In this document: positions 10,835 through 22,925 of the stretch, one piece after another
Numbering within the stretch: position 1 is the first letter of the stretch
Layout of the letters: each line of letters begins with the position of its first letter
DNA from: Ophiobolus disseminans
Taxonomy: Eukaryota; Ascomycota; Dothideomycetes; Pleosporales; Phaeosphaeriaceae
NCBI GenBank assembly: GCA_010093685.1
Contig: MU006221.1
Span: forward strand, 611,530 to 675,529
DNA length: 64,000 nucleotides
Direction: 5' to 3'
The notes under the pieces: model-generated
The model's input: the letters and a program-made list of their open reading frames with translations, nothing else
Told to the model about the DNA's origin: nothing
Databases searched by the model: none
Made by a program: the position numbers and the translations under genes

Positions 10835-13804
10835 TCAGTCGAACTCCGTGGTTGGAGCTTGTTTCATGATCGTAGCGGCCATGCGCTTGCGCGCATCCAT
10901 CATGCCATCGCATGACAGGACCGTCGTGAGATCCATGCCACGGAGGAGCGCGAGCGCATTGAGCGCGGTGAAGACGCCACAGTCGCGGCCATTGATCTGC
11001 TGGGTGGATCGCTGCTGCCTAATGACCGTCCACTCGTCCTCGATCCATGCGTCGGCGAGCTCGTCGGCGAGCCACTCTTTCATCTTTTTGATATACTTGG
11101 ATCCAGGCATGTTCAAGGAATCAAGGTACTCAATGGTGCGGTCCCGAGGCTTGACGGCCATCAGGCGCCAATGGTTGGCATGGCAGATGGGGAAGAGGAC
11201 GAGCTCTGCTTCGAGAAATCGGGGGCCTCCAATGTGAGCCCGCTTTGCCCAGCTCTTGGCTTTGCTGATGCTGTTCTTTGCACTGATTGTCTCGTACCAG
11301 AACGAGGAGAATGCATGGACACGGGGAACAACACCGGTATTCATCTTCTGTCTGAATGGGAAGTTGTCTTGCTGCTTGACCGCCTTCACCAAGATAGTGA
11401 AGTAATCGTTGACAATGCTGTCATTCAACCACGCACTCGCACTGCCGTTGAACTGCTCAGGCAGAAGGGTACCGAAGTCGGCAGCAGTCATCTTCGGATC
11501 GACAACAAACGCTTCTTTGAGTTTGCCGTGATCGGTCTTGACAGCAGCAGCATCGAGCGCGGCTTGCTCCTCCTCTGTCAGCGGCGTGACAAGAGCTTTG
11601 ACTGCAGAAACAGCAGCCTGAAATTCAGGAGAGTTAGCGCCAAATAGAGAACCATATGAGTTATCATCATCTTCGGGGACCTCTTCGCGCTGTGCGGGCT
11701 GTGGAGTTTGCTCCTCCGGGACCTTGGGCTCAACCGATGGGAGTGCCTCAGAGAGGTCCTGGCTAAAGTCGATGGAAAATTCCACCTCTTGAAGCTCTTC
11801 ATCCGCCACCGGGGCAGAGCTAGGGTTATTGTCCTGATTGCCAGCTTGGGTTGACGCGGGCACGTCTGTAATAACCGCTGCCTCGTCTTGGATCGCGTCT
11901 GGCGTTACGTCTGACGTCTTGGCTTGGATGGTAGAAACTCTAGCGGATGATGACTTGATGGTAGTGCTAGGAGCGGGAGCCTTATGCACAGAGGACTTCT
12001 CGCCATGAAGAGCTTCTGATGCTGGTATCTTTAGGGGGGAAGCAACCTCCAGCTTCGCCTCCATCTTGGTTGCAGCCTTCTCATCGATGAAGATGTGCTT
12101 AACCTCTGACTTCGATGCAAACCAAACTGCCTGCTCACGAACGGGTGTTGCAACTTGAGGCGGAGGAGCTAGAAAAGTTGTGGAAGGTGGTTGGGTACGG
12201 ACATGGATGGCAGATCCTCGGTCATAGTCCGCCTCAGGTGCATCTTGGAGATGAGAATGCTCGAAGTTGATAGTTTCCCTGACGTGAAAAGCCGCGGAAG
12301 GCACGTGTTGCTGAGGTTGCGGAAACTGCTGTGACTGCACGAATTGCTGAGACTGTGCGAACTGAGACTGCGCACCTTGCTGAGGCTGTGCGAACAGTTG
12401 GGCCTGTTCGGACTGCTGAGAGGCTTCGTACTGCGCTTGTAGAAGATTCTGCGAAAATTCGTGTAACTGGCGGGACGGCTCAGGGTTGTTGCCACCGACA
12501 AGTACACCTTCTGGTACTATGGGTAGATATGGGCAGTCTGTGATATGTGTGTGCAACACTGGTTGTCCAGCTCGGAGGGACCTGTTGATGGGGTGCGAAG
12601 TCGGAGGTCGGGAAATGCCGGGCACCCGAGCCACTAGGACGGCCTGGGCACCGTGCTGGGGGACACTCGGTTGCTTGTTCTTCATTTCGAACTTGAACTT
12701 CGGTCCAGGTCGCTGGTCCGGCACGAATGTTCGTGGGAATTTGCGAATACTCCTAAGGCGCCATTCGGGTGACTTGAACGGCTTTGGAGCTAAAGCCGAA
12801 CCAGAGAGGAAGTTGCGCTGCTGTACGTTGACCTCGGGTAAGGGAGCGCCAGGAGAGATGTTGCGTCCATTATAGACGGGTGGGGCGTCACGGACAGCTT
12901 GAGGAGTGTCATCGATGTGGTTGGCGGCGAGATCAACAGCAGTGCCGACGTTGGCCCTGATAGGCGATGAAAGTTCAAAGTGGCCAGGGACAATGCGAGG
13001 AGTGTCAGGTGAGAACTCTGTGCAGCCTGCAGGGCCATCCAGGGAGTCGTAGGGACCGGTCGGACTGACATGCATTCCTCTCTGATAGCCCGAGAAAGAG
13101 CCTGGATAGGGAGGTGTGCCGGTGATGAAGTGCTCGACGTTGAAAGAGACGTCGAAGCTGAAGCTCCCATCGAACAATGACTGCGGGCTCCGGTTCGCAT
13201 CTTGGTAAGGTGTAGGCGGGCTAACTCGTATCTCCTCGACGCGGCGCAACCTGTCTCCTAGGCTCTCAACGCGACCCTGACGGACCAGACTCTTCTCTTG
13301 AACTGTCTTGTGGGATGGTGTAGGTGTATGCGGTGTGCATGGGCTGCCGGTCTCGATGATGCGCCTCTTGCGCGAGCCGTCCTCTCGGACGATCTCACGG
13401 GCGATGACCTGGCGGGGACGCAGGTAGCTCCAGAGGAGGCGGAAAGGCAGGGCGAGCAAGAATGCCAGAGGTTGGATGAAGTAGATGTAGGGACGTCGGG
13501 GTTCATTCGACGACTCGAGGGTGTCGTCATAGGTGCGCAGGGCGGATGCGCGTGGGTTTGCGCGGGGCCATTCACCTGGGAGGTAGGGATCTGGGGACGG
13601 ACAGGCGCCAGGGGAGAAGTTGACATCGGACTGTAAGACTCCTCGAGGCTGCTGCTATTTTAGCTGGAGGCCGAGTAAAAAGCGCTGGGGCCGGCATACC
13701 TTTGCTATCGCATACTGGCGATCGGGTCGCGGCTGGATTACAAGCGCGCCAGTGCTGTCAAGCTGGAAGGCGTAGTCCGCGAGGCGCTTCTTGGGCGCGG
13801 CCAT
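10835..13804 (-). CDS. Ulp1-type SUMO-specific cysteine protease (C48 family)
   Basis: Exons 13804-13700 and 13630-10835, 966 aa. The start MAAPKKRLADYAFQL is joined through a 69-nt intron to SDVNFSPGACPSP; this extends the open frame seen downstream and gives a clean ATG. The last 210 residues are the C48 peptidase domain: LNDSIVNDYFTIL, catalytic His in CHANHWRLM, Asp in YLDSLN, the oxyanion Gln in QQINGRDCGVF and the nucleophile Cys in DCG. Such enzymes mature SUMO and remove it from targets, usually at the nuclear envelope. The long N-terminal part is low-complexity, with a Gln-rich stretch (about residues 405-455). A hydrophobic segment at about residues 82-105 (YIYFIQPLAFLLALPFRLLW) is unusual for the family and could anchor the enzyme in a membrane. 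Divergent from the PP2A gene. Confidence 0.9.
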
Positions 13805-14316
13805 TGCGAGACTGTTGTGCGCAGTTGCGGATGCGGTTGCGACGTGCAATTGCCAATGGTGGTTGTTGTGGTGGGAAAGTGAAAGAAGTCGCGGTGGAGA
13901 CGCAGCTGCAGCTGCAGTAGTTGCCGAGGCGGGAAGGCGCGCTAGGGGCACCTACCACTCGTTCACCTTGGCAACGCAGGCTTAGGTAAATAGTGGTGAC
14001 ACGTGACACGTGACAGGGTCGGCGACACCTTTCTCCGCCGCCGGGCTGGACGCAGCCAAGCGCTGGCTGGCATTGGGCGAGTGGCCGTGCGTCCATATTC
14101 ACGATACACTGCTGCGCCAGACCCTGCCACCGCCTGTGATATTTTCCCGAGTGTCAAGATACCCTCTCTGCTGCATTCTTCGACCGCTGCCAGCACACCC
14201 CGCACCCGCGTCCGCTCGCTCCCTGGGCACGTCATCCAAGCTTGAAGGGCAAGCACCCCTCGACGCTCGTCACCACAACAAGCGTCACCCCCACCACCTG
14301 TCACCCCCCCGCAACC
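13805..14316. promoter_or_regulatory. Bidirectional promoter of the SUMO protease and PP2A genes
   Basis: A 512-bp region between two divergent start codons. Two adjacent CACGTG palindromes (14000-14005 and 14007-14012) sit near the middle; CACGTG is the core site of bHLH factors such as Cbf1-type regulators. The PP2A-proximal part (14150-14316) is CT/CA-rich like a fungal transcription start region. Binding by a factor is inference. Confidence 0.5.
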
Positions 14317-15554
14317 ATGGACACCAACATGGAGGATGTCAAGATGCCGGAGCCCATGCAGCTGTCGTCCGCCCCGGCCTCGGAGCCGGCCACAATCCCC
14401 ACCCTCGACGGCTGGATCGAGAGCCTGATGAGTTGCAAGCAGCTGGCCGAGAGCGACGTCCAGCGGCTGTGTGAGAAGGTACGCCGCAAGCGTCTCTGGG
14501 TCCTTCATGCAGTGCACTAATTGAGTCGCGCCAGGCCCGTGAAGTCCTACAAGACGAGTCCAACGTACAGCCAGTCGTATGTGCAGCCCCCTTCCCCTGC
14601 CAAACACGTGCTCACAGCGGCGCAGAAATGCCCCGTCACAGTCTGCGGAGACATACACGGACAGTTCCACGACCTCATGGAGCTCTTCAAGATCGGTGGC
14701 CCGAACCCGGACACAAACTACCTCTTCATGGGTGCGCTCCTCGCTTCCCGGCTGCAAATCTGTACTGACCCTCGCAGGCGACTACGTTGACCGAGGCTAC
14801 TTCTCCGTCGAGACCGTGACCCTGCTTGTCGCACTCAAGATTCGATACCCCCAACGCATTACCATCCTGCGTGGAAACCACGAGTCTCGCCAGATCACGC
14901 AGGTCTACGGATTCTACGACGAGTGCCTCCGAAAGTATGGCAACGCCAACGTCTGGAAGTACTTTACAGACCTGTTCGACTACCTGCCCCTTACTGCCCT
15001 GATCGACAACCAGATATTCTGTCTGCACGGCGGTCTGTCCCCTAGCATCGACACCTTGGATAACATACGGGCACTCGACCGCATTCAGGAAGTGCCGCAC
15101 GAGGGTCCCATGTGCGATCTTCTTTGGTCCGACCCCGACGACAGATGTGGCTGGGGCATATCTCCGCGTGGCGCAGGCTATACCTTTGGCCAGGACATTT
15201 CCGAGGCGTTCAACCATAACAATGGTCTTACTCTCGTTGCAAGAGCCCATCAGCTGGTTATGGAGGGCTACAACTGGTCGCAGGATCGCAACGTCGTGAC
15301 GATATTCTCGGGTGAGTATTGTGTAAAGCGCTTGGGTGCATTGGCTAACAAGTGCAGCACCAAACTATTGTTACAGGTGTGGTAACCAAGCTGCTATCAT
15401 GGAGATTGATGAGCACCTCAAGTACACTTTGTAAGTCTTTGTCATCAGTATTGCGCGATCCACCGCTGACAGCTATGACAGCTTGCAATTCGATCCCTGT
15501 CCGCGAGCCGGGGAGCCGATGGTGTCGCGCAGGACCCCCGACTATTTCCTCTAG
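14317..15554 (+). CDS. pphA: Serine/threonine protein phosphatase PP2A catalytic subunit
   Basis: Six exons: 14317-14478, 14535-14576, 14626-14731, 14778-15311, 15358-15430 and 15482-15554; 329 aa. All introns are 45-56 nt with standard borders. Metal-binding and catalytic motifs of PPP phosphatases are intact: GDIHGQFHD, GDYVDRG, RGNHESRQ, and the later His-containing HGGLSP and ARAHQL. The C-terminal tail RRTPDYFL is the exact PP2A-type end whose Leu is methylated and whose Tyr is phosphorylated in the family. The enzyme dephosphorylates Ser/Thr in the PP2A holoenzyme with scaffold and B subunits, acting in the cell cycle, morphogenesis and signalling. The N-terminus is about 20 residues longer than usual (MDTNMEDVKMPEPMQ...). 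The symbol follows Aspergillus nomenclature. Confidence 0.96.
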
Positions 15555-16004
15555 ATGGCGGGCCGCTTGGCGTTCTATACATCCTTAGAAGGCTCTGCTG
15601 CAATTTCCGCTTGACTCAAGTCTCGATCATTCGCTTGGTTGTTCGACGGTTAGATGGTCGTCGTACTGGCTGCGCCAGGTCTTGACACGACTGAAAAGAG
15701 TGGGTTGTGCAGGGCTTCCAATGAAAATCGATGTTGACATCAAAGATGCCAGGCTCGGTACAATCACAGCGTGAAGCAGGCGCTGTATGATTGATAGCCT
15801 AAGCCAATAATGACTGTTCTGATGATACTATGTGTGTCTGGTTGTTCTCGCTCGTGCTCTCATTTCACTCTGATCATTCACTCTAACTCCATTGACATAA
15901 GGCGAGCGAATTGGTTCTGCATTTCAATGTTCCTTCGTGAGGTCACGGAAGCAAACGAAAATGCTAGATCCAGGTTGAGTGGCCGACATGGGCCCCCAAA
16001 CGAA
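15555..16004. other. Convergent intergenic region (PP2A / TYW1 3' ends)
   Basis: 450 bases between two converging genes, expected to hold both 3' untranslated regions. Nothing else recognised. Confidence 0.6.
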
Positions 16005-18439
16005 CTAGAACTCCAAGGCCGCATTCTTCGCCAGTTCAATCTCCACTCCCTCTGAACTCTTTTCCTCCGGCTTGGGCCCCTTACCCTTCCTATACACCCT
16101 CTGATCCCTTGGGTCAAACCCTCCATTCCCCCACAGCGCCCACTCCGGCGTCTCACCACCGACATAATCTTCGGGCCTCCAGCCCACCACCTTCCCGTCC
16201 TCCATCCGCGTACCCTGCACCTTGCCCTCGTACAAGTCGAAGAAACGCTCAAAGTCAATGCGTGTGGCCCATTTCCCACCTCTCTTGAACCGCGTCTCAT
16301 CAGCGAGTAAGACGCAGCAACTATGTGCATGTTCCGCGCCAATACCGTATGTTAGCCCCCGCGAACTGAGCTCTTTCTCAAGCTCAGTCACAAACTCAGC
16401 GACCTCGTCGTAGAAAGGCACGTTCTGCATCGTTAGGCCAGCCGAGCCCGCGGCCGATGTGCCACAGTACGTCACGCCCTTGACTTCCACGAAGCCCGGA
16501 AGCGCACGCTCAACAAGGTCTGCGTACCCGCGCACTTCTTCGGCCATGTTGAACCCCTTGACAAGCGTGAGGCGGAACACAGTGCGCTGCTCGAAGCGGC
16601 GGTTTCGTATGATATCGAGGCACGTAGTGAAGCGTTCCCAGAAGTCGCGGTGCAGGGGCCGATCGATCTTGCGCAGGCTTTCTTTGTTGGACGCGTCGAT
16701 GGAGACGTACAGCTGTGTAACGGGGACGAGGGTAGCGAGTTGCGCGGGATGCTGTGCGTTGCAGACGAGGAATGTGGAGATGCGGTTGCTGTGCATGATG
16801 TTAAGCAGCTCGTTGATGTGCGGGTAGAAGATTGGTTCGCCGACTAAGCTCAAGGCGCAGTGTCGGATGCGCATTGCTTCGGCGAAGCGCTCGGCGCGGA
16901 CGCCGGGGACGCCTTTCATCATTTTGATCTTCTTGTAGTGGGCGGCGGTTATGCCGTCGAAGATCAGGTCTGGGGCGTCAGTGATCCAGCGCCATGTGGT
17001 GCCCACCGGATTCGTGCCGTGGCGCCAGCAGAAGACGCATTTGTTGGAGCAGGAGAGCGAGGGCGTGGCTTCCATGCAGAGGTGGGAGGCGATGCCGTAG
17101 AATGAGTACTTGTAGCAGGATCCTCGACCTCGGAGGGCGGACTTGGTCCATCGGCAGATCTTCACACCAGAGTGGCTGCCGATGATGGAGTAGCCTTGTT
17201 TTGTGAGCGCGGCGTGTGTGGGCGAGGTGGTAGGGACCATCTCTTTGGGTGCTGCTGTTGATTTGATCAATGGCTTGGATTTGGATTTGTAGGTTGTGAA
17301 GTCAACTGGGATAGGCGAGGCCGAGGAATCGTTGACCATGGCACCCAGCTCTTCAATCTCGTCTACCCGCGTGCTTTGTGCGTTACCTTCTTCTATGTCC
17401 TCCTCCTCCTCTTCATCGCTTTCTGCTGGGTCTCCGCTTCCCTGTACACCGTCTCCGAGGCCTCGTCCCTCTGCAAGTTCGACAAGCGCTTCTTGGACAC
17501 CGAACCGCCATTCTTGTAGCCGATCCTCAGTCTCGCTCTTGACATCGGCCATGCCCAGTGGATATGCTCGCTTTCTTCCAGTCAGCCTCGCCATCCATCG
17601 ATCCACCTCTCTAGCCTGACTGCAGAAGCCCTCCTCTTCTGTCGGCCATCCTTCTCGGTCTCCAAACCCAAACACTGAATATCCCAGCAGCGACCGCAAT
17701 GGCGCCGTATCTATCCTGAAGTCGTTGTGTGTCTCCTGGAGGTTCTCGAGGAAGTTATCGAGTACGGTGTCGATATTGTATGTGGGAAGAAGGATGATGT
17801 AAAAAAGCTTGGTGTTCGCGTCCGCTTTTGGAGGGCTGATGAAGAAGTCGTCATACTCGATGTATGAGATGTCATGCAGCTGGGGCTCTAGGAATGAAGT
17901 AGACTGGTTGCAACCCTTTTTCCATTCGGTGAGGACTTTCGCGAATTGGGTTGCATAGCGCTCCGTGGTGCCCGACAGCGACTGGAAGAATACCAGAGGC
18001 TGGATGTTGTCTGTCTTGTGGTCGAAGCTAGGTGCGGCCACCGGCGCCTTCTTTGGTGTCTTTCTACCCTTGACAGTCTTTGGACCCTTCTTCGCCTTCA
18101 CAATTGCAGCTACTGCGCCAGTCTTGTCCTCCGCATGGTTGTCGATGTTCAGTGCCGAGGCATTGAATGTCGTATTTTCGGGTAGCCACTCTGGCCTTAT
18201 TTCGATCTTCTTCTCGATGGGCGACCCGGGGACAGGTGAGGCCGAAACTTTGGTCCTTCGGGTGCGCGCGTATATTGTGAGGCGCACAAATGCCGCGAGC
18301 GCAATTGCGGAGAAGAGGATCGGAACGCGGTGGTCATGCCATATGAGGAGCAACTCTAGTGCAACGTCAGCAAACACCCGGAAACTCGAATGAATTACAT
18401 ACCCGCTGGCAGTTGCGTTAAAATGTCAAGCAAAGACAT
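16005..18439 (-). CDS. TYW1: tRNA 4-demethylwyosine synthase TYW1 (flavodoxin + radical SAM)
   Basis: Exons 18439-18403 and 18355-16005, 795 aa. A 37-nt first exon (MSLLDILTQLPA) joins to ELLLIWHDHRVPILF, giving an N-terminal membrane segment (about residues 22-42), as in other fungal TYW1 proteins that sit at the ER. The flavodoxin-like domain (about 110-270; FFQSLSGTTERYATQFAKVL, FGDREGWPTEEEGFC) is followed by an acidic linker (DEEEEEDIEEG) and the radical SAM domain with the CxxxCxxC cluster motif in SCSNKCVFCWRHGTNP, then SLVGEPIFYPHINEL. The enzyme condenses N1-methylguanosine-37 of tRNA-Phe with two carbons from pyruvate to form 4-demethylwyosine, step two of wybutosine synthesis. TYW2, which acts next, lies about 16.6 kb downstream in this window. 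Confidence 0.96.
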
Positions 18440-20432
18440 GTTGCTGGCGTTTTGAAAAGGGAAAGTTGATACTCGGAACTTTTGAGAGATTGCGTGGGGT
18501 CATTGGCGGGGTTTGATCGCCGTGTTCCCCATTGGACAATCGAGCGTGAACGTCCAACGTACCCTCATCTCCATCTTTGACCCATGCTCGAAATGAACCA
18601 CCATTCATCGACGGCATTACGGTCTGGGCAAAAGCGTCAATCACGTGGAATTGATGACTTTGTGTATAACTTAACAAGTGCCTACCTTGACATGGACGAG
18701 AGTCGTCAATCGTCTCGAAATAGCTCTTTCATCAGTGGCAGAGTATCTGAATATGTCGAAATCTAGCTCTCACAGTAACAGCGTCAACCACTAGCTGGCG
18801 CATACTCTAAGTGAGGGGGCCAAAATTCTTCTCCTCCCCCATTGCGTAGCCGCAACATCTGCTACCATTGGCTGCTTGCATTTCGTCTTTCGTCCTCTTC
18901 TCTTCCCCCTCTTTTTTCTTGATACGTGGCTGCACTGGATACTAACCAGCTCCCTCATATTTGTCATCCTTGAGTGTACACCGTTAGATTCTTGTATATA
19001 TATTAATCAAAGTCAAAAGCTCCCTTCAAACTCCCTAACAGTAGAAGTTGGTTTCATCGCTAGTCTCTTCTGTTCAGATCGTCGGTTCGAATCCGCTACA
19101 ATCCAATCTGCGGGTAGCCCCGGAAAGGATCCTGTAGCTCTAGTATCTGCGGGTAGCCTCGAGTGCGAAAGCTGCTTTTCATTTTGTCTTTCTTCACTAC
19201 CCAATAAGTTTCTTTATTATTTTCCAAAGTTGCATGATACGGCTTGCTACAACTCATCCACTCCATCCACTAAACGTAAGGCAAGTCAGCCTAGGCTCTT
19301 CTGGTTTCTACAAAAGCCTAGGTTACTTCAAACTCATGATATACCAATCTGCCAGCCTTTAGCCTTCAGTTCTCTTCCAGGACGTCAGTTCACTCTCACT
19401 CATAATGCTACGCGATCCAAACAGCGTCCTCCGAGACTGCGTTCGCATACCATTCCGCACTTTCGAAGCCCACGACGACCCGACGCCCTACTAGTAGGGA
19501 CCTGCAAAGCATTCAAAAGCATTGCGAAGAGTTACAGGCCAACGAATAAATAGCTACTCTCGAATGAAGACACTCGAAACAGAAATCGAAGATCCGGCAC
19601 TGACTGGGTCTGAAGAAGAGAGGTTAGTCCCCACGACCCGACACAACATCTCCTTTCTGCACCTCGACTTCCGCTCCGACAATTCCAGAATCGAAGTCTA
19701 GACACCGACCTGCTCCGTCAAGGGTACATTTACTCTGATATGGTCACGTTGTGAACTCAGAGCAACAACGGTTCACCCATGATTTGACGTCCAGACTCAA
19801 GGCTATACCCACATGCCTAACACGCTGGCTTAAGGCGGAACTTGTCACTGATTCGCCAAAGTTCAATCTATCTGAACGCTTGTTTGCGAACGAGGCTTTT
19901 TCCAACAAAGCAAAGTGCAAAACCTGGGCATTACACCTCACAGCCCCTCTATACAGAACCGTTGAACGAAGAGCAGCTACGTAACAACGATTTCTTGGTC
20001 GATAACGGTGCCTACTTCTGATAAATTTGAGTTTTCCAATCCGATGGCCATTTCGCTTACCCTTCGTCGTCTTCGCTTGTGATTGGAGCCAGGTGGTACA
20101 GTTGCCCGAGCCTTTCGCCGGAAGTGGCCTTCTTGTTTCACCAGCCTCATCTTACTACGCTCAACTTTCTCTATCATCCGATTTCAGTCCATCTTGTCAT
20201 ACTGCTCACATACAGCCCTCCAGAATGGCCCCACTCGAACAGCAGCATCTTCAGCCTTTCGCCGGATTTGGCATTTGGTGCTCTCCAGGATTTTCGTCTA
20301 CCACCTGCAAGATATGAGAAGGCTTGTCGTTGGTGGGCCCCGTGCTGGGTTTGTAAGGATCGCCCCGGGCTGCCTGGACTAATTATAAATCGCGGTTGAT
20401 TTGTCGGCAACGGCGAACACGCAGCGTAATAC
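18440..20432. other. Gene-poor stretch with decayed coding traces
   Basis: About 2 kb. From 19405 to about 20050 fragments in different frames look formerly coding: a coiled-coil-like DLQSIQKHCEELQANE ending at TAA, an apparent intron at 19622-19689 (GTTAGT...TCCAG), LTRWLKAELVTDSPKFNL near 19818 and LNEEQLRNNDFLVDNGAYF near 19960. Frame changes and stops prevent a gene model and I do not recognise the family. A perfect B-box sequence GGTTCGAATCC at 19082-19092 is present, but no tRNA folds around it. Two copies of GCCTTTCGCCGGA/G occur near 20110 and 20261. Confidence 0.4.
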
Positions 20433-22509
20433 ATGGAGCGCCGTATCCAGTACTGCATCAGTCTCTGTGTCTACAGCCTGGTATGCCGGTACATCAGGGT
20501 AAGCTCCTACCCCCTTCTTTCCCGTCATTTGTGTTCACAGTTTCTTATCAGCCTGAGTCTCAGCCTTATCAGAATCGAATTTCCCACTTGAAATCATCTC
20601 TTCCACACACCCTTTGCATCCCAGACGTTCATCGTGAAATCAACACTGTTGGTCTTGGCCTTGTGTTACCTAACGTCCGCCTCCGTCTCGGTAGTTAGCC
20701 TCGAGGCTCCACAAATTCCTTCGCGTCATGCGGATCTCAAAGCTGCAAAACGGCATCGTGATCTGTTGGCCCGGGGTGATAGCTTCATATTCAGCCATCA
20801 GGTTGAGCTTGTCTACGCCGAACACTATACCGCCGGACCAATCACGTCTTCTCATATCCAGCTCGAGGCTGACCGACCGACACTACTTCTCGAGGACTTC
20901 GATCATCACTTCCAAGAGGTCACTTGCCACAAGTCTAGTATGCTAATCGTTATAAATGCCCCAAATCCATACAACAAGTCCAAAGGCACTTTTGAAACCA
21001 TGGTCGGCGGACTGCTCGTCTCTTCGCATCATTCATGTGGAGATGATGGTGCGCCTACAGTCTACATGTAAGCTCTTGATATCATACAGGACAAATTCTA
21101 GGTTAATATTGTAAGGCTCGTGGCCGTCGATTTCGATGATGAAGCTCTTACCTTGATATTCGAGCTCGAAGAAAGCATCATTGAGCTCGAGTTTCACACC
21201 GTCACGATCAAGTTCGGCCACACGCATGAACGGTACACGGTACATAAGCACGATCGATTATCCCGACCTCGGGAAGGATACCGCAAGCCACAGTAACGCC
21301 CACTCAGGTGGAATTCATTAGCACCTACATACCAACTCCTACAGAGTCCATACTCGTTCAAAGCAGTGACATTGTCGACAAAACCGATCTAAGCTTTGAG
21401 AGGATCAATATAACATTCTTTGACAATAGTAGTCTAGCTATCCCCAACCCTACCTAACCAAGTTGTTCGAATTGCACTGCACACGGTGAGATGGTGGCAA
21501 CCTCAGGAAAGATTCAACTCGATGTTGGCGCCTGGATCCAAGGGCTCGATTATGACATCATCAGTACCGGGTTTGTCAAGGTTGAAATCAACGGCTTCGA
21601 TATGTCAATCGGTTTGGAGGCAGTCCTATCAGTACCGCTCAAGCAGTCGTACACTTTGTTGGAGATCACACCAGTTCGGTACAGTGTACGTGTTGTACAC
21701 AGGGCCATAAGCCGGCTGCTAACACACCTGCCAGATACCCAAAATCGGCTCTCTTGGCATTACGATTGCACTGGATGCCTTCACAAACATCAAGGTGATG
21801 AACGCCGTTGCAGTTGGTTTTAGCTTCGACATCAAGGTGCGCATCCATCAACTCTCCAAGGTTCAAACTCCTGCTGACGATCGCCTCTATGAAGGTTCCA
21901 AACTCCCACGCGCTCCTTAACATTAGCGAAGTTGGGAATTCCACCATCACTGGCATTAGTGAAACAAAAGTCTCCCTTAAACCTATCTCGGCAAATCTCT
22001 CCAACGTCGAAGTCTCCATCGACGCCGGCCTGCGTCCCAAAATAACTGCGGGCCTTAAGCTCTTGGGCTTAGGTTTCAACGACGGACCCTACATGTCGCT
22101 CCCGACCGTCAACATGACAGTGTGGCAAATGGGTACGGACAAGGTGGGCGCCGATTACAAATCAAGCGGTGCAACGGATAACAAGTTCAAAGACGCGTTC
22201 AAGAACCTCACGCATGTGGACTACGGGCTCGGCATTGCGGCAGATCTGGCACTAAACCTGGCGCCATGGCACACTAGTAGGGACCTATGGCAGTCAACGC
22301 TGATGAATGCGACGCAATGTCTTGCGTATCAGAGCGCAGGGAAAACTCTAGGCTTAACGGCTGCGACGGGTGTCTTGGAGGAGATGGTCCGGCCAAGTGC
22401 TAGTCCAGGGGCGAGGGGAGATAAGAAGGGGTCTGGTGTGGGGATGATGCTCCCTGCAAGTGGCTTGCTTTGGGTGTTTAGTGTAGTGCTCATTCTCATG
22501 AATATGTAG
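20433..22509 (+). pseudogene. DUF7029/DUF7223-type surface protein gene with one in-frame stop
   Basis: Six exons are predicted: 20433-20498, 20625-21067, 21116-21239, 21308-21685, 21735-21836 and 21895-22509, 575 codons before the final stop counting one internal TAA at 21455-21457. The N-terminus (MERRIQYCISLCVYSLVCRY... then FIVKSTLLVLALCYLTSAS) supplies a signal sequence. LLLEDFDHHFQEVTC and VSSHHSCGDDGAPTVY match the DUF7029 pattern; CSNCTAHGEM followed by a beta-rich repeat region matches DUF7223. The C-terminus ends in a hydrophobic GPI-type tail (MMLPASGLLWVFSVVLILMNM). Such proteins are glycosylated and probably cell-wall or plasma-membrane attached; function unknown. Similar sequence continues in frame across the TAA (CAA would fit), so it is either a recent pseudogene, an error or a readthrough case. 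Apart from that stop, all joins keep frame. Confidence 0.7.
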
Positions 22510-22840
22510 TGTGTCAAGACCCAGCGTCAGTCATCATGCCTGGGAAGAAGGGTCGGCAATAGCCAGCAAGCACTTAAAACACGATGAAATATCGGATTAG
22601 CAACAACTAAATCATAGAGTAGCAGGTAACAGTAGCGCAAATTCACTCGACAATAGCACACAAGCCATCTACTACCACTCTCTCTCCTATCTTTCTCTGA
22701 TCTGCAAAGCCAAAAAAATATCACGCAACCCCAGCAAAAAGAACAACTCCACTTTAATAGGTAGCTGCTGAAAACTCCAAGTTTACCAGTAGTAAATTAC
22801 GAGACGAGGTCTCAAACCAAAGAGCAACCTTTGGGGGGTT

Positions 22841-22925
22841 TCACGGAATCGAACGTACAACCGTACAACCTTTGCATGGCCAGTGCAACACTATTAGAAG
22901 TGAGAGGGAATCGAAGACCGACCTA
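22841..22925 (-). other. tRNA-like remnant
   Basis: On the minus strand two TTCGATTCC sequences (B-box/T-loop type) lie 62 nt apart. Between them TTGCA-CTGGCCA-TGCAA forms a perfect five-pair stem with a seven-base loop that would place GGC at the anticodon. The T-arm TACGG/CCGTG can pair only if a 7-base insertion (GTACGTT-like duplication) is removed, and no acceptor-stem partner is found 5'. I read this as a degraded tRNA or tRNA-derived repeat, not a functional gene. Confidence 0.3.

Noticed and set aside
19020..19100. Possible tRNA gene around GGTTCGAATCC
   Set aside because: The B box is perfect, but the T stem has a mismatch and no acceptor or D arm can be paired upstream.
18876..19553. 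225-codon open frame with hydrophobic start
   Set aside because: No domain, odd composition, and better coding traces in other frames; likely chance.
19489..22285. Shared ACTAGTAGGGACCT at 19489 and 22272
   Set aside because: A 14-base match is expected by chance at this window length.
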